NCBI GenBank assembly: GCA_023053575.1
Contig: JAKZAP010000022.1
Location: forward strand, 15,604,518-15,668,517
DNA: 64,000 nucleotides
Direction of reading: 5' to 3'
Source of the DNA: Branchinecta lynchi
Lineage: Eukaryota; Arthropoda; Branchiopoda; Anostraca; Branchinectidae
Shown here: positions 43,938 to 55,094 of the stretch, piece by piece
Layout of the letters: each line of letters starts with the position of its first letter
Numbering within the stretch: position 1 is the first letter of the stretch
Notes under the pieces: generated by a model
Seen by the model: the letters and a program-made list of their open reading frames with translations, nothing else
The model's database searches: none
What the model was told of the DNA's origin: nothing
Made by a program: the position numbers and the translations under genes

Positions 43938-44460
43938 ACGTAGGCACGACACTACGAAGACGCGACAGTCCATCGAAACGAAAAAAACGACACGACGGAA
44001 TGAAAACCACCACTACGTGGATACGGCGGTACATTTACCGACACCACATGGAGACGACAGTACCGACACGTATACCCTTTTTTATTTTCGACGTAGTTTC
44101 GGATTTTGTCCTCTTAGTGACGTGCCCACGTAGTGTCTTTCGACGGACTGGGGTGTCACCGTAGTGTCGTTCGACGTTCCGGCCTGTCTCTCTAGTTTCG
44201 TTCGATGTACCGTCGTGTCCACGTGGTGTCAGTTTTTTTTGCCCAAGTAGTGTTGGGAATTTTGTCCATTTAGCACCGGATTTTGTCCACTTACTGACGT
44301 GTCTACGTACTCTCGTTCGATGTACCGCCGTGTCTACATAGTGTCGTTCTATGTACCGCTGTGTCTCCGTAGCGACGTTCGATGTACCGTCGTGTCTTTG
44401 CAGTGTCGGTTTTCTTTGTCCACGTAGTGTCAAAATTTCGTCCATGTAGCGTCATTTTAT
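43938..44460. mobile_element. Fold-back element of CGTAGTGTCGTTCGATG arrays
   Basis: The left arm (43938-44070) has ACGACACTACG and CATCGAAACG type motifs. The right arm (44090-44460) has many inverted copies (CGTAGTGTCGTTCGA, GATGTACCGTCGTGTC) every ~30-40 bp. There is no transposase. Confidence 0.65.
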
Positions 44461-44499
44461 CATGGGTGGGAGGGTAGTTGGGGGAGGAAGGGTGGGCTA

Positions 44500-44795
44500 G
44501 GGAGGTAAGGGTGGGCAGGGGGGTAAGGGTGGGCAGGGGGGTAAGGTGAGGTTGGGAGGGAAGAATGGGGGGGAGGGGGAGTTGAGTATTGATGAGTGAG
44601 AGAGATTGGATTTTTTTTTTCTTTCTTTTTTCTTTTTGTCTTTATATAGGTAAGTAGTTATGCGGACTTTCGCGCGAGTGCAAACCCTCATAGGTTTTTT
44701 CTCCAGCGCGAAAGTTTTGTTTTTATTTATTTATTTTCTGAATGTTGAAAAATAAAAACTTGAACTTGAATAAAACTTGAACTTGGATTTTGCCG
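44500..44795 (+). mobile_element. G-rich 3' UTR with (ACTTGA)n tail
   Basis: GGGTGGGCAGGGGGGTAA is tandemly repeated at 44509-44550. Further on, the AAAAATAAAAACTTGAACTT tail is typical of a non-LTR retrotransposon 3' end. No coding part is recognised. Confidence 0.5.
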
Positions 44796-45002
44796 CTTAC
44801 TGACGTGTCTACGTACCGCCGTGTCTATACAAGGGCCCGCACCCACGCATATCCTTCTCGTCTCTGACATAATCGAGTGACACATTAACATCAGTGTTGG
44901 ACATTGGGTTCAACTTTAGGTCCTATCCAGCAAGAGCCTAACGAGGACCTTGCAAAGAAAACCCGAAAGATCGTAGCCGACTTTCCGTTTTCAGCCATTT
45001 TT

Positions 45003-45095
45003 TTAGGGTTGTCGACAAAACGTCCCCTGGCGAAACATCCCCGATCAAAACGTCCCCTGGCGAAACGTCCCCATGGCAAAACGTCTCCAGGTTTT
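45003..45095 (+). repeat. Delta element end, second copy
   Basis: TTAGGGTTGTCGACAAAACG is followed by five AACGTCCCC-type 14-16-nt repeats, matching the left end at 14071. Confidence 0.7.
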
Positions 45096-45307
45096 GTCTT
45101 TTTTTATATATGTTTCCAGTCAGCTTGAAGTCTGGTGTAGTAAAATATAATTTGCAGTCAAAATTGAAGTTCTCTTGATATTTTGGCCGTTCTTTCCAAA
45201 AACTTTGCCCGATATCTCCGATCCTGACGACATTATGACCGATTCGATATGTTTGATTAAACAACATGACTATCGTCAAAGGTCTGTCTCGGTTTGAATA
45301 CTAAGAA

Positions 45308-45514
45308 AAATAAGTAACTTTTTATAAGTAGTGACTGAAAGACAAAAATGCTCCTCAGCCGGGATTTGAACTCAGGACCCTCTATTTACATGGCAGGCGC
45401 TCGTACCATTTGAGGTACCGAGTGGCTTGTGAATAGAGTTCGCAAACCAGTACTATAGTCTGGTAAAAGCCGGCCATAGGAACAGTGATCCCGGAAGAAG
45501 GCAAATTCATCTAA
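45308..45514 (-). repeat. tRNA-Thr-like SINE-type repeat, copy 2
   Basis: This is the reverse-complement counterpart of 40242-40430, with B-box-like GAGTTCAAATCCC and the same TGT anticodon triplet. The D-stem is decayed (GTACCTCAAATGGTACGAGC). Confidence 0.7.
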
Positions 45515-45548
45515 CCAGTTCACATCCCCATGTCACGGAAATTAATAT

Positions 45549-45654
45549 TAATACATAGATGGCACTTTACACAAGGGACTAGTACCGTGACCAATAAACC
45601 ATTTATTGGTCACGGTACAAGTCCCTTGTTCAAAGTGTCATCTATGTATTATTA
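45549..45654. repeat. ~50-bp-arm near-perfect palindrome
   Basis: The arm 45549-45599 (TAATACATAGATGGCACTTT to GTGACCAATAAA) is complementary to 45603-45654 with only a few mismatches and almost no loop. A single arm of the same sequence stands at 40005-40055. In both places it precedes the tRNA-like repeat (in that repeat's orientation). Confidence 0.85.
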
Positions 45655-45659
45655 GCTAA

Positions 45660-46940
45660 TAAGTAACTGTTTGTTACTGGTAAATAAACAGTGTCTAGTG
45701 GTGCAATACTTTAAGTTTTTTCTAATTCATGGATACTTCCTATGGTTTACTAGTTATTATCTGTTATTGTACGGCATTCAATTTGAACGAGCAATTCGAA
45801 CGTACTTTTCGCTCGTGATGACAATCTTTTGTCAACAAAAATCCCAGTCGCATTAATTTTTAAAACAAATTCTAGGTCTTGGAAACAAATCAACCAAATC
45901 CCCTATGACAGTCGTCAAACAAGTTTTCATGTAATTTTAATGATTTTGTTTGTAGATGCTCCGTAAAGAATAATCTAGGTATTACAAGAAAATATTCTCG
46001 TAAATGAGCCACACCTGCAACACACCTCATTTTGGACCAATCACAATCGCCCATGCTCCGGATTCAAATGAGGACTCGAATTTTTTTATGATTATCTGCA
46101 TCTTTGCATGACCCAGAAATTCAAGGATTAAAGATTGTTTACAAATCGGTTTACTGCGGTAATTCTAGTTAATGATGGAATGATATGACACCTGTGAGAC
46201 GTAACTACCGCATCTATAACAGATAAATAAAAACAATGAGGGGTACCATTGGGGGGGGGGGGATATGGCCTTTCCTAGATTCAAAATCTCCCACCGTTTT
46301 GACGTTTTTGGCCGCGAAATTCAACAGGCAAATTGCATAGCAATGCCTTTATGTTAAGGGATACCGAAAATTACTTTAAATTGACACCCAAAAGAAAACC
46401 TGAGACTTGCGCTCAAAATTAGTCGTCCCCCCCCCCAAGGTTTTATGGCGCTACCGATGAAAAGAACAAAGAAACTTGAAAATAAACGTGGAACAGATCT
46501 AATTTATCTAATTACAGAAAAGTTATTCGCCAATGGGGATAGCCTACTATTACTAGTAGTGAAAAAACAAAATAATTTCCAATCCTTCCTATTTATTATA
46601 ATAAATCAGTGGGTGATTTATTTTCATAAGAAAAGACCCCTCGCGAGCTCTCAGGATTTAGCTGGCGTTTGCGAACAGTCCACGCTATCCCGGGGTATCC
46701 TGGGGTTACTTCGTAATCCAAAGTCATCGAGGGACAAATTTAGCCCGAGCTTAATAGCTCGTAAACAAGAAGTTAACGGCAATAATAGTGCCGTTTGAAT
46801 GTTTAAATAAGGAAAAGGAGTTTTAATGTTTCAGATAAATTTTTTTTTATGGATGGGACATTTACTTCCAGCAAAAATTTCTTTTGAAAAAAACTTTTGT
46901 ATGACCTGTGATGATGATGATGATAATAAATATTCTTTTA
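45660..46940. other. Unassigned intronic sequence
   Basis: The + frame at 46445-46798 (117 codons) has no recognisable domain. It begins beside a poly-C tract, so I do not call it a gene. Otherwise this is AT-rich sequence with one 12-base poly-G (46250). Confidence 0.4.
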
Positions 46941-46959
46941 GCCCAAGCTGACTTTGAAA

Positions 46960-47165
46960 CATTTATTCAAACAATGTTTACAACGGATACCTGTAATCAA
47001 GGGAAGGAAACAAACCTCTAATCAAATTTGATTACAGGTTTGTTTCCTTCCCCGAAGTTGAACCAGAGGATTGACAGCCTGACGAGGACCCTTGCCAAGA
47101 AGGGCCGAAATATCGCTGATGAAGAATCATAGCTGACGTATCCGTTGTAAACATTGTTTGAATAA
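46960..47165. repeat. Iota repeat, short inverted-repeat copy
   Basis: TTCAAACAATGTTTACAACG is found at 46967 and in complement near 47140-47160. The long GGTTTGTTTCCTTCCCCGAA to GGGCCGAAATATCGCTGAT block is shared with 41283-41880. Confidence 0.75.
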
Positions 47166-47211
47166 CAGATGATGATGATAAATTTATTTCCCATTGTGTG
47201 TTCGTTTCTTT

Positions 47212-47690
47212 AAAGGACCCCTCTTGCTTATTCTGCTTTTTGCAATATACTTAGCTCCCATATGGAATTATAAGCTTCTACAATCCCCACCTTTCTCCAT
47301 TATTTCGTTTTGTAACTACGAATTTTTTGCGCTTTTTCGGCCTTCCGAGTTTTCTCGTCACCCAACGACACATTTTTCGGAATCTTCAACGTCCGTTGAC
47401 AACTCTTTCACACATAAGGATACGATAATCTTATATTTATTACTTCTTTTATTTGCTTAGTTTTCCCACTTTTTGACCAAGGCACGTTCAGTTTTCAAAT
47501 CTTCTGCGCCCAGCCGCCGCGTCGGAGAGCAGGAAGGCTAGATATAGTCGACAAGCGCTAACAAGAGAATCGCTAGTTTTAGGTGGAAAATAACGGTATT
47601 TCTAAAAAGGATTTTTATGATTCATTTCATAGGGAAAAGGTAATTTTTAGTAAAAGTTGTCCTTTAAAGTTTAACTGAAAAGCCAATTTG
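47212..47690 (+). repeat. Nu repeat, fullest copy
   Basis: It runs from AAAGGACCCCTCTTGCTTAT through GCGCCCAGCCGCCGCGTCGG to AGTTGTCCTTTAAAG. The second half is also at 49425-49590, fused into a beta copy. Confidence 0.7.
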
Positions 47691-47814
47691 TATTTGTATC
47701 AGTTAACTGACCACACTGAATTACTTGGGCTTTTTCTTTTATATTTTTCACGATATGCTCTACGACGGCCGTTCTCGCAACGCAAAGTTCTACTATAGGG
47801 GATTTGGGGATTTG

Positions 47815-48022
47815 GTTTCAAGTATGGGAAGTAAGTGGTTTTGGTGAGCTCCGAAGGCTGGGTAGATTCCTGAAGCTAGCTATGACCCACCGTGAACTAT
47901 TTTTTATAGAAGTTGATTTTTGGTTTGTTTTTGGAGTGTATGATATTTTGTGTTTTGTTATTGTATTATGTTTCCCGCCATGACCCTTGGGCTTTATTGG
48001 GAATAAATTCATTCATTCATTG
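47815..48022 (+). mobile_element. LINE family A, 3' end (copy 2)
   Basis: The + frame reads ELRRLGRFLKLAMTHREL, aligned with ILGRFLRLAMEHRRRF at 55188-56063. A 3' UTR with GCCATGACCCTTGGGCTTTA and an (ATTC)n tail follows. The fragment is heavily 5' truncated. Confidence 0.75.
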
Positions 48023-48023
48023 A

Positions 48024-48255
48024 GCCATTGATGATCAACAGTGAGTTCTAGCGACCAACAGAAACCTCTGTGGCTAACATTTTTGGTCAAAATGACCAAC
48101 AACTGAAAGTGTTGTTCATCAAGTCTGTTGGTCAATTTGTGGAGTAATCAACCAGATTTTTCAAACAGAGCTCTCTGGCGAAGATTCACCATTGTTGATC
48201 AACAGGGACATTTTGGCGGACAACAGTAGTTTGTTGGTCAACAATGGGTCAACAC
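48024..48255. mobile_element. Small element with TTGRTCAACA inverted motifs
   Basis: The ends CCATTGATGATCAACAGTG and TTGTTGGTCAACAATGG are inverted. At least eight ACCAACA/TGTTGGT motifs lie between. The boundaries are approximate. Confidence 0.55.
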
Positions 48256-48814
48256 AGTTGATAAAAAGAAGAACGGCTAAAAACGCCTTATGACGCGGAA
48301 AATCTCAACAGAAATACGGCTTTTCAGCGGCCCGCGGTGAGCTTAGTGATGAATGCTCAATGTCCCAACACATTTTTTTTTCGCCAAGCATAGGCCTAGT
48401 GTCCGGTCCTGACTATAGTCACACCTGGTAATAAGACTATGTTACGGTGAAAATAGGGAAGAAATGTCGCTGAAAAGAAAAATATTCCAGATGGAAAAAT
48501 CCATCTCCGCCATTTTGAAACGTGGCTTTCCACCAATCACAGACCATGCAATCACTGACTTATTGTTTACCCGTGGGTGATGATGGTGGTAGTATATCTT
48601 CAATGTCTTTGTTGCAATTGTGACCAGAATGAAACGTAAAGAATGGTTAATGACCCAATTATCGAACCAAGTTACGTCCGGATGACACTGAATATGGCCC
48701 GGGTATACAACACAGGTACAGCCGCATAGAGGTACCACAAATCAGACAGGGAAAGGCCAGTACCCAAAAATCGATTATTCGCGAATGGCGGAGCGACAAA
48801 GTAACGGATTTTTA

Positions 48815-50390
48815 GTGCACTTGCAGCTTCGCTGAAGTGCCATATACGGCATATACCGATCACTTTTCGATCTGTCGGTCCACTCTTCCCGAGTTAGGGT
48901 ACTTCCAGAAGTACTAGGACAATGAAACTTGGCAAGTATATTAGGGATCCGACCAAACTAGCTTGGAAATAGTCATTCGCCCAATCCGACCATCATGGGG
49001 GGGGGGGGGGGAGGAGGGAGAGGTTGCGGAATCCAGAAAATAGGGGCATGCATAACTTTCTTTGATGAATTATTATTGCATAATAACTTTGATCAGATCT
49101 GAATGAAACTTGATACGTGTAAAAACTTCGTGTCTCAGATGTCAAATCTTAAGTCCGGACCGGATCCGATGAATCTGGGGGTGGGGGAGCTGGGAATCTT
49201 GTGGAACTCTCAGAGTGGAGCGATCGGGATGAAACTTGGTGGGAAGAACAAGCACATGCTCTAGATAAATAACTGACAGAACTGGACCGGATTCGGACAC
49301 TGTGGGGGAGCTGGAGGGGGGTTCCGGAATTCTGGTGATTCGTAGCTGATGTACTTTCAGGTGGGCTGGGACGATTAAACTTGGTAGGCAAGATCCGACC
49401 ATCGTGGGGTTCAAATATTTTGCGTCCAGCCGCCGCGTCGGAGAGCGGGACGGCTGGATATAGTCGACACGCTCTAACAAGAAAACCGCTAATTTAACGT
49501 GGAAAGCAATGGTATTTTCGAAAACGACAGTTCTAAGTCATTTCATCGTGCAAAGATCATTTCTAGTAAGAGTTGTGCTGCAATATTTGGAGACGGCGGA
49601 AACCGGAAATTAGTGGCATGTATAACTTTCGAACGGGTTATCGGATCTTTCCGGACCGGATCTGACGAACTGGGGGGGGGGGGGGGGGGGGGAACTGGAA
49701 ATCTTGTGACATGCAGAGAGTGGAGCGATCAGGATGAAACTTGGTGGGAAGTTCAGGCACAAGTCCTACGTGCAGCAGTGACAGAATCGGAACGGATTAG
49801 GGTACCGAGGGGGGGGGGCTGTAGGGAGGTGTATCAGAATTCCGGTGATCGTGAGTTAAGGTACTTCCAAATGTGCTAGGACGATAAAACTTTGCTGAAG
49901 CATTAGGAACTTTACATCATTGGGTCCGACCATTCCTTAAAGAGCTCATCTTAACCGCAAAATACGAAGAATACTTTTAAGTAAAATTCACTTTTTCAAA
50001 ATCGCCATGTGTACATGATCCTTTTTGCCTCAAGGGTTTTGCTTGGAAATTTAATTTTTAGCACCCTTAAAGCGCGCATCTTAAGCGAAAAGTGAAAAAA
50101 AAACTTTTGACCATCACTTCCATTCTCTGACCCAGCCTTGAAAGTTTGGCGCATCTTAACCGGAAAAGTGAAAAAAAATACTTTATAGACTATTACTGAA
50201 TCTGACAGAGCCCTGCCAGTTTTTGTTTTCCTCCTTGTTTTCTTTTCTTTCTCTCACCTATTTTTATTTTAAAGCGAAACCATAGGTCAAACTTCCAGCT
50301 CTTAATTTTACTACACTAATTACGTACTACATCTGCTTGCAAGTGCCATATGAGATTACATCTCTTGTTAATCAGGGCTTCAAGTCTGTT
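48815..50390 (+). repeat. Beta repeat, copy with nu insertion
   Basis: The terminal hairpin GCACTTGCAGCTTCGCTGAAG is at 48818. Units with poly-G up to 18 follow, then an inserted nu half-copy (49425-49590). It closes at GCAAGTGCCATATGAGATTA (50339). The last units carry CATCTTAACCGNAAA segments also seen at 11900-12080. Confidence 0.7.
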
Positions 50391-50613
50391 TAACTGAATC
50401 AGTGATGGGTAACTAGATTGTCCTAACTCAGCCCATACATGACACATGTCCCGGGGGTAACCCAACCTCCAACCATCACTCCTACCAACCATTATACCCT
50501 TTCCTACAGGCTGGGAGGGCAGTGGTAACTTTTAGTCGGTACGAGTACGGTAGATAGTTCCGGTCAACTTTCCGGAACACAGAAATATTTCAGAAAAAAG
50601 TCGGAAAACTTAC

Positions 50614-50715
50614 CGTGGTCTGAATAACGACCGGAATGGGTAACAAAGCCAATGGTATCAAAATCACTAAAATACTTCTCCAGTAAGGAATCACGTTAGT
50701 CCTGATGAAGTCCAT
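50614..50715 (-). CDS. SLC13 exon E1 (start codon, first transmembrane segment)
   Basis: This is the first coding exon, 34 codons. It begins MDFIRTNVIPYW, followed by a hydrophobic stretch rich in I, L, V and P (residues about 14-31). This matches the N-terminus of SLC13 proteins, where a short cytosolic tail is followed by the first membrane helix. The ATG is chosen because an in-frame TAG lies four codons upstream and the context (A at -3, G at +4) is favourable. The exon ends in phase 0 at ACG followed by GTAAGT. An AG at 50728-50729 after a moderately pyrimidine-rich stretch could be a 3' splice site, so the 5' UTR may be split and the true transcription start is unknown. It joins E2 to read QTT-EARCGF, as expected for the family. 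Confidence 0.85.
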
Positions 50716-50920
50716 TCTCACAACTGTCTAAAATGGCACAAATTACACTTCAATTACAGTTACCGAAGATGCGCCGACACAGTTCCTTCTGATAAATTTA
50801 AATCCCAATGCACACCAAGTATCTTATCTTACAAATGCTAAGTGTCTGAAGGTTGTCTTGACCATCACGCAAATGAACAAAAGGCCAGTAGCGAACTCAC
50901 AGTAGTACCTGCGTTGTTTT
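50716..50920 (-). promoter_or_regulatory. Candidate 5' UTR / upstream region of the SLC13 gene
   Basis: About 200 bp lie between the start codon and the next beta element. I see no TATA box that I would defend. An AG at 50728-50729 could be a 3' splice site, in which case the promoter lies further right, beyond repeats. Confidence 0.3.
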
Positions 50921-52400
50921 TATGGCACTTGGAGCTTCGCTCAAGTACCATATAATATACCGATCACTTTTCGATCTGCCCGATGAAAAATCTGTAGCCT
51001 GCGTAGTTGTATGATAGTTGTACGAAAAAGTTACATCTAGTGATACGTAATAGTAAAGAGTACTATCGTTTAATGTGCCTCAGACTGGGCCAATCTTAAA
51101 TAGTAGTATCCAGTAGCATCCTGTCTTGCTCTAGAAGCATCCAGTCTTGCTAATAGTAGCATGCAATAGAATGAAGTAACAAGGTAGCCTTGAAGTAGAA
51201 GCATGTAGTATCATCAGTTAGTACTCCATGCTACATTTTCGTACAACTTCATACTACTATTCTGAGATAAATTTTTCATCGGGTGTCGGTCCACTGTTCT
51301 CGAGTTAGGGTACTCCAGAAGTTCTAGGACGATGAAACTTGGCAGGCATATCCGGGACCCGATCAAACTAACTTGGAAATAGTCACTTCCCCGATCCGAC
51401 CACCGTGGGTGAGTGGAGGGAGGGAGAATCCGGAATCTTGAGGCATGTTCAACTTTCGAACGGGTTGTCCGATCTTAATGAAACTTTATATTTGGAAAGA
51501 CTCAGATGTTCCATTTCAAGTCTGGACCGGTTCCGATGAATGTTGGGGGGGATCCGGAGGGGGGAACTGGATACGTTGTGACACGCTTGGAGTGGAGCGA
51601 TTGGGATGAAACGTGTGGGAAGAACAAGCATAAGCCCTAGATACATCAGTGACAGAACCGGACCGGATTTGGTCACATGGGGGGAGTTAGGGGGGGGGGG
51701 TCCAAAATTCCGGTGATCGCGTTTTAAGGTACTTCTAGAAGTGCTAGGACGATGAACATTTGCTTGAACATTAGAGACTTGACAAGATCGGCTTATAAAT
51801 AGTCAGTTCCCTGATCCGACCATCGTGGGGTGGGGGGGTGGGGGGGGGGGGGTGGAAGGATGGAGAATCCGGAATGTTGAGTCATTTATATAACTTTCTG
51901 ATAGGTGATTGGATCTTAATGAAACTTGAGATTTGGAAAGACCTCGTGTCTCAAACAGAACCGGACGGGATTTGGGCACTGCGTGGAAGTTGTGTGTGGG
52001 GGGGGGGGGGTCCGGAATCACGGTTATCGCGAGTTAAGGCACTTCCAGATGTCCTAAGACGATCAAACTTGACTTGAAACTTGACAAGATTGGCTTAGAA
52101 ATTGTCACTTCCCATATCCAACCATCCCTTAAAGCACTCATCTCAATCGCGCAGTACAAAAGATACTTTTAAGTGTAAGTATCCATTTCACGATCCCCGT
52201 GAGCCCATGATCACTTTTCCACAAAGGTTTGCTTAAAAATTAGTTTCTAACATCCTTAAAGTGCGTCCCTAAACCGAAAAAAAAAAAAACTCATTCTCGT
52301 GATCCCCAAGGGTCCATGATCATTCTTGTGTCAAGGGTGTTGCTTACAAATGGTCAGAACAAATCCACGAAAAGGCAAATGCCATAAGTAGTTCCATAAG
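50920..52400 (+). repeat. Beta repeat, copy carrying a kappa MITE
   Basis: The hairpin TATGGCACTTGGAGCTTCGC is at 50923. The GATCTG/TCGGTCC continuity of the family is split at 50979-51283 by kappa. Poly-G units follow to about 52100, then the AAAGTGCG and GTGAGCCCATGATCA closing segments. Confidence 0.7.
50979..51283. mobile_element. Kappa MITE, intact, 305 bp
   Basis: The ends are CCCGATGAAAAATCTGTAG and its inverted partner ATTTTTCATCGGG. TG is duplicated on either side (50977-50978, 51284-51285). The uninterrupted target exists at about 48868-48880. The interior is rich in AGTAGCATCCAGTCTTGCT repeats. Confidence 0.85.
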
Positions 52401-52832
52401 TAGCTAAAATAAACGTCAGATTACAGCGACACACTCTATTTATTGTTATCTTTACTCTTTTTACTCAGCTACATCCTCAAACGGCAAAATTACGGCGACA
52501 GAAGTTTTGCTTTACTTTAAGGACAGCCCGAAGAAGTCCCGCCCCCCCCCCCCCTTCAAAAAAGAAGCAACATACAAAGTAAAGACCAGACGACATAAAA
52601 CGAATGTGGTTGTTTTATTTTGCTATCGAAAGATACGCGAAGCACTTGAATCTTCGTAGAAATTAAGTTTTTAATCTATAATTCCCATTTGACTGTACAG
52701 GCAAAAAACAAAACCAAGGTGATTCATAGAAGCAGACCTACACACACGTACACTCACTAATGGTACCTTGTTTTATATTTTATCTTATCTTTGCGCGGAC
52801 TAACCAGAGACTGATTATAGTGAGTAAGTAAA

Positions 52833-53470
52833 CAAGAGCTAGAAGCTCTTATGGCACTTGCACTGCTTGGTAGCAGGATGAAAGGAGGAATTTGCCAATT
52901 CATGCGTTTGTTGTGAAAATTTGTAAGCAAAAGCCTCGAGATAAAGATCACCATGGGACCTTTGAAATCAACAGAATGGATTGTGGTAAAAAAGTATTTT
53001 ATTCTTGCGCTTGGCTGTGATGATACGCACTTTAAGGGCGCTAGGGGCAAAAACTATGATTGCCTCATCGGGATGATTAAAATGTATATTTTGCTCAAAA
53101 GTATTTTTTTCAAAAGTATTTCAAGATTTTCCGGTCCGGTTCTGTCACTGATGTACCTACGAGATGTGCTTGTTCTTCCTAGCAAGTTTCATCCCGATCG
53201 CTGTACTTTAAGCGTGTGACAAGATTCCCCACGTCTTATTAGGATCCGATCACCCGTCCAAAAGTTATGATTCCACTAAATTCCGCAATCTGCCTCCTCG
53301 CCCTCCCCCAATGATGGTCGGATTGGGGAAGTGACTATTTCCAAGTTAGTTTGGCCGAGTCCCTAATATGACTGCCAAGTTTCATCATCATAGCATATCT
53401 GGAAGTACCCTAACTCGAAAACAGTGGATGACCGACCGACGGAAAAGTGATGCGTATATGGCACTTGGCC
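52833..53470 (-). repeat. Beta repeat, inverted partial copy
   Basis: It opens with AACAAGAGCTAGAAGCTCTT (the family's far end in reverse) and closes with CCGACCGACGGAAAAG and TATGGCACTTG. Confidence 0.7.
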
Positions 53471-55094
53471 GGAAGGCGGACTCTTGAATCGTTCGTCGTC
53501 AAACCTACAGACTCTCTAGGATGGCTTGGCATAGCATTAAAATCTTCGTTGTCAAAACTTTGTTCTTCGGTTGTTCAAGAAGTTTGTAAATCAACGCTGT
53601 TATCGAGTAGGGTCAGGGGTGTCCTCCTTGGATCTACTTTTTTCGCCGCTAAATAAGGTCTTGTAAGGCAAAGTGCAAAGAAGTGAGTTAGGTACACTCG
53701 AAAGCTTCAACTCACCTCAAAAGAGTAATTAAAGTGAAAATGGGTCACAATCTTCGGATTATGGCTCAAAATCTATCTTTCCCCCCCCTCCCCCTCCAAG
53801 TTTTACTGGAATGGCACCACTGATGTTGCGTTAAACCAGGGACCCATGAATTTCCTGTAATGACTCGCCATTCAGGGGGCTTGTCATTTCCTATGCTTCT
53901 ATGTTGATATGTTGCCCGAGCCTCACCTCGTTTCCAAAAATTCCGCTTGGGTCGAATCGGCGTTCTTGCTCAGATAGACAAAATTTGTTGGCACAAGTCA
54001 GGATTATTCAGCATGCTACCAGCTGTACCTAAGCTAGGACAAAAGATCCAGGATACTGTTCCATTACAGAGAAATATTCCTAGTTCAGCACAACAGCTGC
54101 GAAAAATTCTGTCTATCTGGATAGTCGGGTATTTTATCCCCGTGAGTATTTCTCGAACTATCTGACGCTCGGTCAAGAGCGCATCAGAAATCTCTTATTC
54201 ACAAGCACCCTGAATGGTGAGTCATTACAGGATATTTATGGGTCCCTGTTTAAACGGATATGTACGTCTGTCAGAGATGGGCGAGTCCACCAGCGAAAGG
54301 CTACATAGGTTATAGTCCAAAAATCAGAAGTGACAAGAAGCACTAACATCTAAGACTAACCTCTGATCTACGTCTTTTTAGTGCTTTCTGGCCCACCCGC
54401 GGGCGAGTACCCCCCCCCCCCCCCCCAATAAATACCTGTATACGGACCTGCCCGTGGGCCATGTTCGAATACATATAAAACCGACCCCAGACAAAATAGA
54501 AAACGCAAAAAAATCATGTCATACATCTACATCATTTCGTAAAAAGTTTGATTCAGGAACTTCTCAAAACTCTTTAATCTGAAGATAAAAACACTTCTCA
54601 TTTTTACTTCCACCCATTCCCTCTCCCGAATTTCATTAAACACGTCCTACTTTTAACCCCGACAGTCCCTTGCATCATACACCCGATAGGACAGATTTTA
54701 ATTCGAGTCACCACACTAGCGCAGAAAGGACCAAATTTCCAAATTTGTACACACACATATTTTATGGACCGAGGGGTAGGCGTACCCTCCCCCCCCCCCT
54801 CCTGCCCTCATCTCTTCTCATTAATCTTTTTTCTCCTCTATCTAGTCCCGCCTTCCAAAAAACCACCTGGCCCAAGTCTTATTTACCTTTGCCTAGAAGT
54901 GTGGTAATGACGGACTTCTTATGCTCTGGACAGAAGATCACGGTTAGTGGATTGGAATTCCTGACAGATTTTCGGCACCATCATAATTTCGTACAGAGAA
55001 ATTGAAATTTTTCCAACTTCGTAATTAATGTGAGTAAAATCCGGCCGGGAAAAACTGGTCGTCTGTTCGCAGCATAAACTCGTTAGAATAGAAT
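53471..55094. other. Unassigned region right of the gene
   Basis: No exon is recognisable. A 17-base poly-C with AATAAATACCTGTATACGGA (54411-54450) resembles the right end of the 62522 MITE. The frames at 53947-54176 and 54670-55005 show no family signature. Confidence 0.4.

Larger units (their letters stand above)
3192..50715 (-). other. SLC13-family Na+/carboxylate cotransporter gene (5' part)
   Basis: This is the gene-level span of the only convincing cellular gene, transcribed right to left from the ATG at 50713-50715 and truncated by the left window edge. Family members (NaDC/NaCT) move succinate, citrate or related anions with sodium across the plasma or organelle membrane. Seven exon positions join in one open frame with phases 0, 2, 0, 2, 2, 2, and each is flanked by GT and AG. 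The joined product has 356 complete codons with a 123-nt E5, or 363 with the 144-nt E5e, against about 570-600 residues in known members. Recognisable stretches are the [10 protein letters not shown] and [13 protein letters not shown] segments, the SNTAATAMMVPI sodium motif, a hydrophilic loop, the GGTGT loop and the YPEQDD helix region. The exact paralogue and substrate cannot be decided from this half. Introns are packed with repeats. Confidence 0.9.

Noticed and set aside
46445..46798. 117-codon frame as a small gene
   Set aside because: There is no domain, homologous copy or splice context, and the region is ordinary intron.
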